NCBI RefSeq assembly: GCF_000710775.1 | Contig: NZ_JOJP01000001.1 | Coordinates: 72,501-136,500, forward strand | Length of the DNA stretch: 64,000 bases | Origin: Endozoicomonas elysicola | GTDB lineage: Bacteria; Pseudomonadota; Gammaproteobacteria; Pseudomonadales; Endozoicomonadaceae | Direction of reading: 5' to 3' | In this document: piece after piece, positions 18,080 through 28,600 of the stretch | Layout: every line of letters starts with the position of its first letter | Position numbering within the stretch: the first letter of the stretch is position 1 | Notes under the pieces: generated by a model | Told to the model about the DNA's origin: nothing | Databases searched by the model: none | What the model saw: the letters and a program-made list of their open reading frames with translations, nothing else | Program-made: the position numbers and the translations under genes

Positions 18080-18673
18080 TTACAACGACCCTTTTGTAGA
18101 AGGCATCTGGCCCGCCATTCGCGGATCCAAAGCGACAGCCATCCGCAGGGCTCGACCAAAGGCTTTAAAGACAGTTTCTATCTGATGATGGGCGTTACGT
18201 CCCCGAAGGTTATCGATATGGAGGGTGACACCGGCGTGATTAACGAAGCCCTGGAAGAACTCGTAAAACAGGTCAACGTCAAAACGGCCTATCATGGCCC
18301 GGGTAAATTCGACATTAAACTCCAGGCCGGGTCGACCAGAGAAATCGATCACAACCCTGGAAAGGGCCTCATCCAGAGGAACGTAAGCATGCCCATAGCG
18401 ATAGAGTCCTTTTTTATCGCCGATCGCCTGAGCAAACGCCTGCCCTAGCGTAATGCCGATATCCTCAACGGTATGGTGATCATCAATTTCATTATCTCCC
18501 ACAGCCTTGATATCCAGATCAATAAGGCCATGACGGGCAATCTGATCCATCATGTGATCAAGAAAAGGCACCCCTGTATCAAAAGATGCCTTACCGGTAC
18601 CATCCAGATTGATGGCCACACGAATCTGGGTTTCCAGGGTGTTTCTTTCAACACTGGCCTTGCGCTCAGCCAT
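18080..18673 (-). CDS. hisB: Imidazoleglycerol-phosphate dehydratase HisB
   Basis: This stand-alone dehydratase converts imidazole glycerol phosphate to imidazole acetol phosphate; it is not the bifunctional enterobacterial form. The metal-binding motifs DHHTVED and NAHHQIE are present, with [13 protein letters not shown] near the N-terminus. The ATG at 18673 ([15 protein letters not shown]) has GGAG about six bases upstream and gives the family's usual start; an ATG eight codons earlier is less well placed. It is the first gene of the hisBHA-DUF4870-F cluster. Confidence 0.96.
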   Translation of the reverse strand: MAERKASVERNTLETQIRVAINLDGTGKASFDTGVPFLDHMMDQIARHGLIDLDIKAVGDNEIDDHHTVEDIGITLGQAFAQAIGDKKGLYRYGHAYVPLDEALSRVVIDFSGRPGLEFNVEFTRAMIGRFDVDLFYEFFQGFVNHAGVTLHIDNLRGRNAHHQIETVFKAFGRALRMAVALDPRMAGQMPSTKGSL

Positions 18674-18768
18674 GAACTTCTCCGGTTGGATTGTCATCTA
18701 TTTTGTTTGCCGGGATATATGGCGAGCATTATATAGAGACTGGTTCCAAGCTGCTAGGAGGCTACCCT

Positions 18769-19521
18769 TTATTGAGACCGGACCTGCTCATAGAGATTAC
18801 CTTCGAGACTATCCAATAGCTTATCTACCCGTTGTCTCTGGATTTGTGCTGGCTTTGCTTTCAATGGGTGCAGCCGGTCATTCACCCAGTGCGACGACCA
18901 GTTCCAGGTAGTCGCCACACACTCCTGAGCGAAAGACTTCAGCTTAAAGTGCTCCGATTGCTCAATACAGCCGGTCAGGAACTCATCCACATCAGACATC
19001 AAAATAGGATAGCTGCCTGCCGGTTTGCCGCTGTACTTATTCTGGGTCTGATAAAGCCAGAACTGGCCATCCTTTGGGATTTTTTCAATATTCATCGAGT
19101 TTAATTGCCCAGAATTTACCAAAACGCGGCACATCAATTTTTGCTGACGATCGATTGATTTGATTTTATTAGGCGGCATCGAGATCAAAACACCATTAAA
19201 CCGACCGCCAACTAAAGGTATGACACCCAGTTCCGTCACTTTCACATTATTATCCTGACGTGTACGGGTCAGCCAGCCTCTTCTGAATCCATCAACCCAT
19301 ACTGGTACTTCAGGCTCAAATCCGATATTGGTTAATTTTCTTGCCTGTTCGTAGAGCAGGCTTCCGTAACCGACAATATACTGAGGCTTAGTTTTATCAA
19401 ATGGAGGAAAACAATCATTCGCCATACTCAGCGAGGAAGATATAAATAAAATTGCCAGCAGCCCTATTGCAAAAAAAATTTGGCAATTCGTTCTCAAAAC
19501 AGGACTTTTCACTTTCCACAT
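18769..19521 (-). CDS. Secreted gamma-glutamylcyclotransferase-like protein
   Basis: A 250-residue protein with an N-terminal hydrophobic segment (about residues 14-33, ending SSSLSMA) that should export it. The following domain has the GGCT-fold signature VGYGSLLYEQARK, where YGSL forms the substrate-binding loop, and a later GVLISMPPNKIKSIDRQQ typical of the strand-helix after it. Cytoplasmic GGCTs make 5-oxoproline from gamma-glutamyl compounds; an exported one suggests a periplasmic or envelope-associated substrate that the sequence does not identify. The catalytic glutamate is not obvious to me. It lies upstream of hisB on the same strand but probably has its own promoter in the AT-rich gap to its 5' side. 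Confidence 0.65.
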   Translation of the reverse strand: MWKVKSPVLRTNCQIFFAIGLLAILFISSSLSMANDCFPPFDKTKPQYIVGYGSLLYEQARKLTNIGFEPEVPVWVDGFRRGWLTRTRQDNNVKVTELGVIPLVGGRFNGVLISMPPNKIKSIDRQQKLMCRVLVNSGQLNSMNIEKIPKDGQFWLYQTQNKYSGKPAGSYPILMSDVDEFLTGCIEQSEHFKLKSFAQECVATTWNWSSHWVNDRLHPLKAKPAQIQRQRVDKLLDSLEGNLYEQVRSQ

Positions 19522-19833
19522 TATTTTTTCCTCAACAACCCCTAATTAAATCTGAGGGAATGAAAAAAACATTTAAAATATAAAGAACTGTATTTTTAGA
19601 CAATTTAATCAAATTAAAATACAAGAGCCTATTTTTAAAGACCAAACCTCACCACTAAACAAAAATAGCCCTTATTCTCCGAAGAAAAACACGAACTCAT
19701 TCAAAATAATAGCTCCCATTATGAAAACCGAAATCAAATATAAAAATATTTAATAAAAAATAAATCATTATAATGGTTGATTTAGTTTACCAGTCAGGTA
19801 TTGTGTAATTTAACAGAGAAGGATCTGATTACC
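19522..19833. other. AT-rich divergent intergenic region
   Basis: About 310 bp of very AT-rich sequence without a gene, between the divergently read GGCT-like and triple-SPOR genes. It must hold promoters for both. A TTGATTTAGTTT stretch near 19777 and many A/T runs are visible, but I cannot fix the sites. Confidence 0.4.
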
Positions 19834-21816
19834 ATGCCCGGTCAACTGTTGTTTAAGGAAAAACAACTCAGGCTTTGTATCGTGGCCGCCCTGTCGTCAA
19901 TGGCTGCTCCTGTAGCAGAAGGGCTTTTGTTGCCGCCAAAACCACTGGCCTCAAACTTATCCTGGAGCTGTCAGTCAGGCATTAGCAATGACTGGCTCTG
20001 CAATAGCATTAGCAGGCAGAGTTACAAGTCCAAAGCCAACTTGCAATATGCTGAGAGATTAACATCTGAGCTGCCTGACTCAAAACAGCCATCTGTAAAT
20101 TCTTATTCTGATACATATCAGCCATTACCTATTGAAGTTGGAGATTCAGAATCATTAGTGAGTTTCCTGGAAGCTCCCGGAAATCATTACGTGCTTCAAT
20201 GGATGGCAGCAAAAGAACGCGGCCAGTTGGAAGCGCTAAAACAGCGTTACCCTGTATTACAAAATGCGACGATTGCTCAATACAAAAGATCCGGAAAGGT
20301 CTGGTATGTTCTTCTTGATGGCCCATACCCAAGCCGAATCGCGGCAATGGCTGAACTGGACACCCCGCCCAGATCACATATGGCTCGGGAACTTTATCCG
20401 TGGACAAGGTCACTGGCCAGTATTCAGAAGCTGGATATCATTAGACCGAAATATCCGGCTGAACAATTAGCTGAAACCTATCAGCCAGAATATCCTTCGG
20501 AGCTCCCGGTTCACGAAAGCAATAATACTCCTATTAACTACGATATTTCCTATAGCACTGAGGAAAACACTCAGCTCTCACGGTATCAACAGCAAGCTCA
20601 CTACTCTCAGCAAACACGACCTGAAGCCAGTCCTGATAATAACTACCCATCTGTTCAACCTGAATATGGTAAAAGGCAATCTGTTGATGATGTAATGCCT
20701 TATGGAAGTGAATTTAGTAGCAGCACATACTCTGATTTCAACAGTGATCAAAGCTATCGAATTTTACCTGAACAAGCGAATCCTCAGGAGATGTACGTCA
20801 GTATTACACCGGCTTACCGGAGTAGAATTCCTCAGCAACATCTCCAAAAGGATGTTGATTACAATGTTCAGGATATTCCAGTATCAGCTCCATCCGAATA
20901 CAGAGAGCAACGGGTTTATGAAGAGCCTGAATTACCCCGGCCTTCAATCAATGTTCTAACTGCCAACCCAAAGAGCTATACCATTGAATGGATGAATGCC
21001 AGCAGGAAAGCATCACTGGAAAGAGCAAGACTTCGCTACAGTGAATTGCAAAATACTCAGATCATCCATTACAAGAGGAGTAACAGGAATCGCTATGCCT
21101 TAGTCAGCATGCTTTTCGTGAACCGCTCAGATGCCCTGGACGCACTGTTAACGCCCTCATTATCCAGAGTATCTGCCCGATTTTCTCCTAAGGTGAGACA
21201 AGTGGCCTGGTTGCAGTCTTTGGTAGGTTCAATCCCACAGGCTACCCATGCATGGGCCAAGCCTAGAGTGGAGCCCTCTATTCATAAACGTCAGTGGATT
21301 GGGCAAGAGGATCCAGGGGAGAAAACCTATATTGTCAGCCGAACAGGCTTGAACCAGCGACCAATAGACACAAGGTTAGTAGACTCTTACAAAGTAGACA
21401 CACCTACGGTGCACCAACAAATGGTTACCCATGAGAGCCCCAACGGAGACCAGACTCCCAGGACTGGCGGAGCTTATCAGCCAGACAACACCTATGAGCA
21501 GTCTGACAGCCACAAACAAATTAATACACTACTGAACAGTCCTGAGAACAGTTATACGATTCAGTGGTTCTCATCCAGTAACCGCCAGTCGATAGAAAAG
21601 CTGAAACAGCGCTTCCCCGAACTTGCTTCAGCTGTGACAGTTCATATACAGCGGAACCAGAAGGACTGGTATGTTCTGGTTCAGGGACAATACAGAAGCA
21701 GTCAGGACGCTATAATGGCTTTGAAGTCACCCGCTATGAAAAATATTGCCATGGTACTTCATCCATGGACACGCCCACTGCAATCACTGAAAAAGATGCA
21801 AATCGCCAGCCTGTGA
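19834..21816 (+). CDS. Exported protein with three SPOR-like repeats
   Basis: A 660-residue protein with a short N-terminal hydrophobic segment (LRLCIVAALSSMAAPVA), probably a signal peptide. Three homologous blocks of about 90 residues lie near residues 105-190, 375-460 and 570-655. Each has a [Y/V][T/V][I/L][E/Q]W strand, a helix such as LEALKQRYPxLQN, a second strand pattern W/YxVL and an ALxxP ending. This is the SPOR fold, which binds denuded glycan at division sites; the last block ends YPWTRxL-like, as does the first. Linkers rich in Tyr, Ser, Pro and Gln separate the blocks. The start at ATG 19834 has AAGGA upstream; a TTG 11 codons earlier is possible. A role in cell division or envelope is inferred from the fold. 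Confidence 0.65.
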   Translation: MPGQLLFKEKQLRLCIVAALSSMAAPVAEGLLLPPKPLASNLSWSCQSGISNDWLCNSISRQSYKSKANLQYAERLTSELPDSKQPSVNSYSDTYQPLPIEVGDSESLVSFLEAPGNHYVLQWMAAKERGQLEALKQRYPVLQNATIAQYKRSGKVWYVLLDGPYPSRIAAMAELDTPPRSHMARELYPWTRSLASIQKLDIIRPKYPAEQLAETYQPEYPSELPVHESNNTPINYDISYSTEENTQLSRYQQQAHYSQQTRPEASPDNNYPSVQPEYGKRQSVDDVMPYGSEFSSSTYSDFNSDQSYRILPEQANPQEMYVSITPAYRSRIPQQHLQKDVDYNVQDIPVSAPSEYREQRVYEEPELPRPSINVLTANPKSYTIEWMNASRKASLERARLRYSELQNTQIIHYKRSNRNRYALVSMLFVNRSDALDALLTPSLSRVSARFSPKVRQVAWLQSLVGSIPQATHAWAKPRVEPSIHKRQWIGQEDPGEKTYIVSRTGLNQRPIDTRLVDSYKVDTPTVHQQMVTHESPNGDQTPRTGGAYQPDNTYEQSDSHKQINTLLNSPENSYTIQWFSSSNRQSIEKLKQRFPELASAVTVHIQRNQKDWYVLVQGQYRSSQDAIMALKSPAMKNIAMVLHPWTRPLQSLKKMQIASL

Positions 21817-21846
21817 TTCTGACCTCCTTCCTACAATAAACCTGTT

Positions 21847-21877
21847 TTACCCTTGATGACATTAAGTATCAGGGTAA
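21847..21877 (+). other. Stem-loop between the SPOR and asmA genes
   Basis: TTACCCT(T)GAT pairs with ATCAGGGTAA across a short loop, with one bulged base. It is not followed by a T tract, so it may be an mRNA-stabilising or attenuating hairpin rather than a strong terminator. Confidence 0.4.
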
Positions 21878-21929
21878 GATAGGTGCCTGTTACTATAACT
21901 CTTCCAAACTTCAGATCCTGAGGCTTCCC

Positions 21930-23963
21930 ATGAACCGCATTCTCAAGTTCATTGCCGTTCTGCTGGCGGCGGTGGTTTTGCTGGGTGTTATCGCTGCGGC
22001 ACTCCTGCCACGCTTTATCGATCCAAACCAGTATCGCGATGAAATCACCCAGCTTGTCTATGACCAGTCGGGACTGAAAGTCAGTATTAACGGGCCTATT
22101 GACTGGTCAATATTCCCATGGGTTGGTCTTTCTCTTGAGGATGTATCTATAGAAGGAGCGAATAGCTCCCAGCTAGCTCAACTGGGCTCTGCTGGCGTCA
22201 GCGTCAAGTTGATTCCTTTGTTAAGCAAACGCATTGAAATGCAAACCCTTGAACTGACAGGGCTTGAATTAACACTGGTAAAGAATGCCAAAGGCAAGGG
22301 AAACTGGCAGGTCAGTGCTCCAAAACCCTCTGAACAACAGACTTCCCGAGGGCAGGAGCCATCCTCTACTTCAACTCCCGAGTCAGCAACAGCCTCGTCT
22401 CCTCTTAAACTGGATATTGCCAGTGTCAATGTCAGTGGGTTACTGATCAGCTACGATGACCAAGTATCCAAACAGAAATACATTATCGATCAGGCCAGTT
22501 TAACCACCGGTGCTATCCGCAATCAGCAGCCTTTTGATTTTAAATTAAAGGCCCACATCACAATTCCAGATCTCGTCATAAATTCACTGATCAGTGGAGA
22601 GGTGACGTTTAACCTGGAAGCTGGTCGTTATGACATTCAAAACCTGAAAGTCAGTGCTACACCTGATGTAAACAAAGGTGAAAGCCTGAGCATTGTGGGT
22701 AATGTTCAATATCAGCAAACCCCAATGCTGGTTAAAGGCAACCTGGGAGTGGCAGAGTTCAATCTTGCCAACCTGTTAAACCAGATAAAGATACAGCTTC
22801 CTCCCATGGCCGACCCAAAAGCCTTAAACAAGCTATCTTTTGACAGTCACTTTAGTACCGATGGTGAAAGCCTGACCGCCGATAAGCTGCAGCTCCAGCT
22901 GGATAGCTTTACCCTTGATGGTAATTTCAGGATGAGCAGCATTGACCGCGGTGATATGCAGTTCAGCTTTACCGGCAATGATCTCAATCTGGATAACTAT
23001 CTCCCCCCTGCCACTGATAATGCAGAAGCTCCTGACGAAGAGCAGTCAACTCAATCGGGCTCAGAAAAACCATCATCAGGCAAAGAGCACCCTCTGATTC
23101 CGGAAGAAATGCTTCGCGGCCTGGATCTTGATGGCTCAATGAAGCTGGCCTCTCTCACCGTTGCCAAATTCATTTTTGAACAGCCGTCTGTGGATATAAA
23201 GGCAGCCCAGGGTAAGCAGGAAGTAAAAATTGGTTCCCGCTTTTATCAGGGCACTATTGATATGACGTCTAACCTGGATGTACGTCAGTCAGGTAATCCA
23301 AAAATGGCAGCCTCCGCAGTGCTGAAGAATATAAGCCTTGAAGCTCTGTCAAAGCCCATTCCTGACCTCGCGTCACTGCAGGGCGACGTGAATGCCGGTA
23401 TGAAGGTTCATACACATGGTCAATACGCCAGTGTTCTTACCAAAAATCTGAATGGCAACATCGAATTCAAAATTGATAAAGGCGTATTCACTGATGCCAA
23501 TTTTGACAAAATGGTGTGTGAAGGCGTTGCCAAAATACGTAAGAAAGAGCTGAGAGCAACCGATTGGGGCTCATCAACCGAGTTTACTGACCTGAGCGGC
23601 ACTTTCGTAATCAAAAATGGTATTGCTTCCAACGATAACCTGATCGCAGCTCTCGCTTATATGAACCTGAAAGGTGATGGATACGTAAATCTTGTTGATC
23701 GTCAACTGGACTATCATATGGGCCTCAACATTCGTGGAGAAGAAGCTCCTGACAGTGATCCTGCATGCCAGATCAACAAGGAGTATGTCAACGTCACCTG
23801 GCCTGTTCGTTGCCATGGTGATCTTGGTGACCTGAAATGTGGCATTGATGTTAAACGGCTTACTGAAACGATTGCGGAGATTGCAGAAAACCGCCTTAAG
23901 AAGAAGATAGAAGACAAAGTACAGGGGCCTGTTAAAGACCTACTCAAAGGCTTCTTCAAATAG
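21930..23963 (+). CDS. asmA: AsmA family protein
   Basis: A 677-residue inner-membrane-anchored protein with one N-terminal helix (residues about 5-28) and a large periplasmic part. The start MNRILKFIAVLL...PRFIDPNQYRDEI is the classical AsmA N-terminus, and the C-terminal AsmA_2 region (about 480-640) contains LNGNIEFKIDKGVFTDANF. AsmA proteins are bridge-like lipid-transfer relatives that influence outer-membrane biogenesis. A Ser/Thr/Pro-rich low-complexity insert lies near residues 130-155, and another acidic one near 360-385. mutY follows 69 bp downstream in the same direction, the pairing found in Pseudomonas. Confidence 0.9.
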   Translation: MNRILKFIAVLLAAVVLLGVIAAALLPRFIDPNQYRDEITQLVYDQSGLKVSINGPIDWSIFPWVGLSLEDVSIEGANSSQLAQLGSAGVSVKLIPLLSKRIEMQTLELTGLELTLVKNAKGKGNWQVSAPKPSEQQTSRGQEPSSTSTPESATASSPLKLDIASVNVSGLLISYDDQVSKQKYIIDQASLTTGAIRNQQPFDFKLKAHITIPDLVINSLISGEVTFNLEAGRYDIQNLKVSATPDVNKGESLSIVGNVQYQQTPMLVKGNLGVAEFNLANLLNQIKIQLPPMADPKALNKLSFDSHFSTDGESLTADKLQLQLDSFTLDGNFRMSSIDRGDMQFSFTGNDLNLDNYLPPATDNAEAPDEEQSTQSGSEKPSSGKEHPLIPEEMLRGLDLDGSMKLASLTVAKFIFEQPSVDIKAAQGKQEVKIGSRFYQGTIDMTSNLDVRQSGNPKMAASAVLKNISLEALSKPIPDLASLQGDVNAGMKVHTHGQYASVLTKNLNGNIEFKIDKGVFTDANFDKMVCEGVAKIRKKELRATDWGSSTEFTDLSGTFVIKNGIASNDNLIAALAYMNLKGDGYVNLVDRQLDYHMGLNIRGEEAPDSDPACQINKEYVNVTWPVRCHGDLGDLKCGIDVKRLTETIAEIAENRLKKKIEDKVQGPVKDLLKGFFK

Positions 23964-24032
23964 CTTTTCTGCTCACAGCTACTTTACTGCGGTCAGCCAA
24001 CAGGCTGATCGCAAACCTGATTTTGTAATTTA

Positions 24033-25118
24033 ATGACTCAAAAAGACGCATATACAGACAATAGCTTCAGCCAGAGACTCTTGAAATGGTTCGATGCCCA
24101 TGGTCGCAAGCATTTGCCATGGCAGCAAAATAAAACACCTTATCGCGTCTGGATCAGCGAGATCATGCTGCAACAGACTCAGGTAACGACCGTCATTCCT
24201 TACTACCAGAAGTTTATGGAGCGATTTCCAGAAGTCACTGACCTTGCCGTAGCGAGTGAAGATGAAGTACTCCATTTCTGGAGTGGACTCGGTTATTACA
24301 GTCGCGCAAGAAACCTGCATAAAGCCGCAAAAAAAGTTGTGAGTGAGTTCTCAGGAACATTTCCCCGCTCAGTTGAACAACTTATGGCGCTTCCGGGAAT
24401 TGGTCGATCCACAGCTGGAGCCATTGCATCCATTAGCATGGGGATCAGGGCTCCAATTATGGATGGTAATGTAAAAAGAGTACTTACCCGGTACTTTGCT
24501 ATCCATGGTTGGCCCGGACAGACACGTGTCGCCAATGATCTATGGGAGATTGCTGAAAAACTCACACCTGAAAGTCGAACAGGAGATTACACTCAGGTGA
24601 TGATGGATCTGGGGGCTACTGTTTGCAAAAGAAGTAAACCGACCTGTCAGGCTTGTCCGCTTGAAGACAGCTGTATAGCCCACAAACTTGGGCAGGAGAG
24701 ATTATTTCCTGAATCAAAGCCTAAAAAAGACAAACCGGAAAAATCTACGATTATGCTTATGGTAGTCAACCAGAACGGTGAGATTCTCCTTGAAAAACGC
24801 CCGCCATCTGGTATTTGGGGAGGTCTCTGGAGTTTTCCTGAAATTTCAGATCCTGAACAGATTACGGAAGAGGCTCAGGATAAAACAGGTCTGATGTTAA
24901 GGGACTATGACATCTGGCAGCCTTTTCGCCATACATTCAGCCACTACCATCTGGACATTACTCCGGCACTTACCTTTGTTGAATATCCAGAAGAAAATAC
25001 GAATTGTGTGATAAAAGACAGTGACGCCTATTGCTGGTTTGCACTGACTCGACCTCCTGAATTAGGACTGGCAGCTCCGGTAAAGAAACTTTTACAAAAG
25101 GTAGAGCGTACACTGTAA
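24033..25118 (+). CDS. mutY: A/G-specific adenine DNA glycosylase MutY
   Basis: MutY removes adenine mispaired with 8-oxoguanine, preventing G:C to T:A mutations. The 361-residue protein has the catalytic glutamate in SEIMLQQTQV (about E43), the helix-hairpin-helix LPGIGRSTAGAIASI with its Asp in IMDGNVKR, and the [4Fe-4S] ligands CKRSKPTCQACPLEDSC. The C-terminal Nudix-like domain that recognises 8-oxoG starts near residue 235. In many relatives yggX follows directly; here yggX is found 10.6 kb downstream at 35718. Confidence 0.96.
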   Translation: MTQKDAYTDNSFSQRLLKWFDAHGRKHLPWQQNKTPYRVWISEIMLQQTQVTTVIPYYQKFMERFPEVTDLAVASEDEVLHFWSGLGYYSRARNLHKAAKKVVSEFSGTFPRSVEQLMALPGIGRSTAGAIASISMGIRAPIMDGNVKRVLTRYFAIHGWPGQTRVANDLWEIAEKLTPESRTGDYTQVMMDLGATVCKRSKPTCQACPLEDSCIAHKLGQERLFPESKPKKDKPEKSTIMLMVVNQNGEILLEKRPPSGIWGGLWSFPEISDPEQITEEAQDKTGLMLRDYDIWQPFRHTFSHYHLDITPALTFVEYPEENTNCVIKDSDAYCWFALTRPPELGLAAPVKKLLQKVERTL

Positions 25119-25610
25119 TTCTGCTTACCTGGCAACCATATTTGTTACCAGGTATTAGCTTCATATACGGAGAGAAGATTAATTCCTCTGCTCGCCTACA
25201 ATCACTTAAGCAAAAGGCGCGGTAGAATTTAAGTCACTAATACTATTTCACCTTAAACGATGCTTTTTATAAAAAAACAAAACAAAAAACTCAGTTTTAA
25301 AGCAGAAACAATATTTTGTAAGAAAAAGCCTTTTCCATACCATTCATATTTCAAATGACCATTGGCCTGACTTTCATACACCTCCCAACCTTCTCCAAAT
25401 AAGTACAATCAGAGTTCAAAAGAACTCTGAAGCTATTTTTATAAGTACCCGATTATATAGAATCAAATATTTCTGACACATTGGGCAGTCAGAATGAAAT
25501 AAAGCGGCAGCCCAACAAATCAGACAATATTATTTTATATATTCTGGTACTTAAATACGGTTAGGAGTTTCAGCCCTATGGTATAACCCATTGGTTGAGG
25601 TATCTGTAGA
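25119..25610 (+). other. AT-rich gap with hairpin after mutY
   Basis: No gene is visible. A stem-loop at 25126-25154 (TACCTGG pairing with CCAGGTA, plus inner CAAC/GTT pairs) lies just after mutY and may stabilise or end its transcript, although no T tract follows. The remaining ~450 bp is AT-rich and should contain the promoter of the autotransporter gene. Its abrupt change in base composition marks the left edge of the 10-kb segment that separates mutY from yggX. Confidence 0.4.
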
Positions 25611-28600
25611 ATGAGTTGTTTCGACATTGAGACATTCCATAAAAAAATACTTGCGATCGCCATTACTTCAGCAATTACGACATTGATTCAAAGTAGCTAT
25701 GCAGCAATTGAAAAAGATGACTCTGGTAATACCTCCACGGTTAATGCTGAATTTCAGAAAAGGCCACTCACTCAGCCTGAAAGTTCAGACAAAGATCAAG
25801 CTAACGTAAACTTCACTCAATACCACTGGCCACCTGAACAAACGAAAACGATCGGTACAGGCAATACTGAGACGATTCCCAAACAGGTTACCATCACACC
25901 AACAAGCAAAGACGGAGCCTTACACAATATTCAATTGAGTTCAGGCAGTACATCTCAGCCAACAATACTAAGAAACCATGGCGCTATTCGAGGTGACTTC
26001 TCGAAGTCAACTCAAAGGCAAGATACCCTTATAAAGGCTTCTGGTGATCATATTGAGGTGCATAATGAAACCACTGGAGAAATTCATACCACCTCATCAT
26101 CCGACCAGCCAGGGCTTCATACTGGAATACATATAAAAGGTGACAACAGCCGTTTTCTCAACAAGGGTTCAATTTATTTACTGGGTGCAACGCAAGAAAT
26201 AATCGATAATTCTGCAGGTATAAGAGCTGAGTCAAATGCCTCTGTAATTAATGTTGATTCCGGCACGATCTTTGTCTCAACAGAAGGCGTTACGGCAATA
26301 GAGGCTCAGGGAGGTACAGCATTAAATAATGGCAATATCGAGGTTAATGCTCCAGCTACAGGCATCAGAGCTACTGCAGGACTTCATGAAACGGATAACA
26401 AAACGACAGCAACCAACCATGGCATCATTCTTCTAAACCATCCCGAAAGCACAGGAATGGTCAGCAATGGGCAAAATATTGAGTGGTTCGGGACAGGCAA
26501 GGATTGGGATGAGCACAGTAATGACTATAAGTCAGGAGCCATTAACGATACGCATGGTGCGATTAAAGGACAGGGAACCGGAATGCTGTCCTATAACAGC
26601 GGTCTCATCAAAAACCACGGCAACATTCAGATATCGGGCTCGTACTCAACCGGAGCCAGAGCGCAATCCAATGATCCAGATAATGTAGATGTCGGTGCCG
26701 GTCTTATGGCGAATACCGGCACAATAACCGCTATTGATGGGGCAACGGGCATCCACCTCCATAAAGGTGGACTTAAAAACTCGGGCACAGTTATCAGTGA
26801 TAATGCCGCTATCCGCGGATCAGGCCCTTTTAATATCGCTATTTTAACGCCCGGCAGCTATATCAAAGGTAAACATGCTTCGGTACTTCTTGAAGGTTCC
26901 GGTAATGATATGAACCTGATTGAACTTCGCGGAGGGACTCTGCAGGGAAACCTGATTGGTAACAGCCCCATGGATATCCTGAGGATCAATCCTGCGGATA
27001 CCCTGACCGAAGAGATCAACCAGAAAATTTCAGTTAATGGAGAAATCAGAGATTTTGAACTCATATATATTGCTGGTGATAAGTGGGCAGCCTCCCGGCC
27101 AGCCATCAACCCAAAATCCCTCATTGCCGGAGGAACCGTAAATTTTACGTTAAGTGATATAAGTGAAGACCAGGAACAAACTTTACAGCTGAGCTTTACC
27201 GACAAATTCCCGCCTGCCAACGGCTTTGATATCAAAGTTAACGAAGCAGGAATTACCAATATTGATTTATCCGATACCAATAACCGTCCTGCCGCCAGAA
27301 TATCCCTGGAAGGGGGAAGCATGAGCCAGATGACGGGTCACCTGAAAGGCAATGATGAGTTGTCTCTGGAAAACGGGATAATCAACATTATTGAGGATGT
27401 GCATCGAATCAGAGCCCAAACCGATGGCGACTGGCAGGTAAAAGCGCCTGTCCGAGGCGTAAAACATCTGGTCACTGAAGTAGGTGGTGACTCAGATATG
27501 CCTGCGCTTGAACAGACCTCACTTATTCTCAGGGACTCTGCTTTTTCATCAGAAGATGGTCCCACAGCAAAAGCAAATACCCTTGTTGTAGCAACACCTT
27601 CAGAGTCCGAGATTAAAATAGGTCAGCCTATTCCAGAGTTTGATGGTTCAGAGGGGAAAGCTGAAGTCACTATTGCCAATGGCGCCCGTTTTGGCCAGCT
27701 GGTCTCTCCGGAAAAACTGACCGTCACCGCCTCTGCTGAGCAACCGTTCCACGCTTACGGCCCAGTTCGTGATGCAAAACACATTGAAGTGTCACCTTCT
27801 GCGCATGTACAAGGGCTTACACTCGGAACATCTGCTACCAGGCACGAAGGTAACCTCGGGCTTCTCTTCAGCGAGACAGAATCTGACGAACCAATAAGAA
27901 TCATCAATAACGGTACAATCACTGCGGTTGATGCCTCTCATGGCAACCAGAGACCAACCCTAAACTACATTCACAATAGTGATACGCCGGTGGATCTCAG
28001 GGGAAACAAAGACAGAAAAGATGAACTGACGCTTAAAGGGGGATCTCCAGAAACCGTTCAGGCAGTTACCAGTTCCGCTCTGCAGAATGGCGTTTCTAAT
28101 CTTAACCTCGACGGTGTAGCAGCCCCGGTTGAACTCCCTGCTGACCTTGAATCATTGACGCTGAGCAGCACTCTGCCCATTGGGCATGTTTATGCTGTCA
28201 GTGTTGATGATCTGGAAAAAGAAAAGGTCGATAAGGCACATGAGACACCTAATCCTACCTTCATGCCATTCTCCGACAGAATGCCAGAAAAAACGATTCT
28301 GAAAACTGATGTCGTGACTCCGGGGCTTAATTTCAGTCTTAAAGAACGACCCGATATGCGGTTTGAGATTATTGATGGCGAAATAGGTGCACTGACTGGC
28401 AACCCTGAAAAAGGTGACCAGCTGGTCATCCACGGAGGTCAGTTGAAAGGTGATATTGATAACCTTCAATCCGTTGCCGTGGCAGGTAAAGACTGGGGAG
28501 CTCATGGTGAGTTCAGTAACACCAGAGAAATACTCGTTGATGAAAACGGGATTTTAACATTGTTACAGATTTATGGGCCTCAGGAACCTCCACATACAAC

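Noticed and set aside
16876..18185. Long plus-strand frames opposite hisA and hisH
   Set aside because: The minus strand carries hisA and hisH with complete motifs; the plus frames are antisense shadows.
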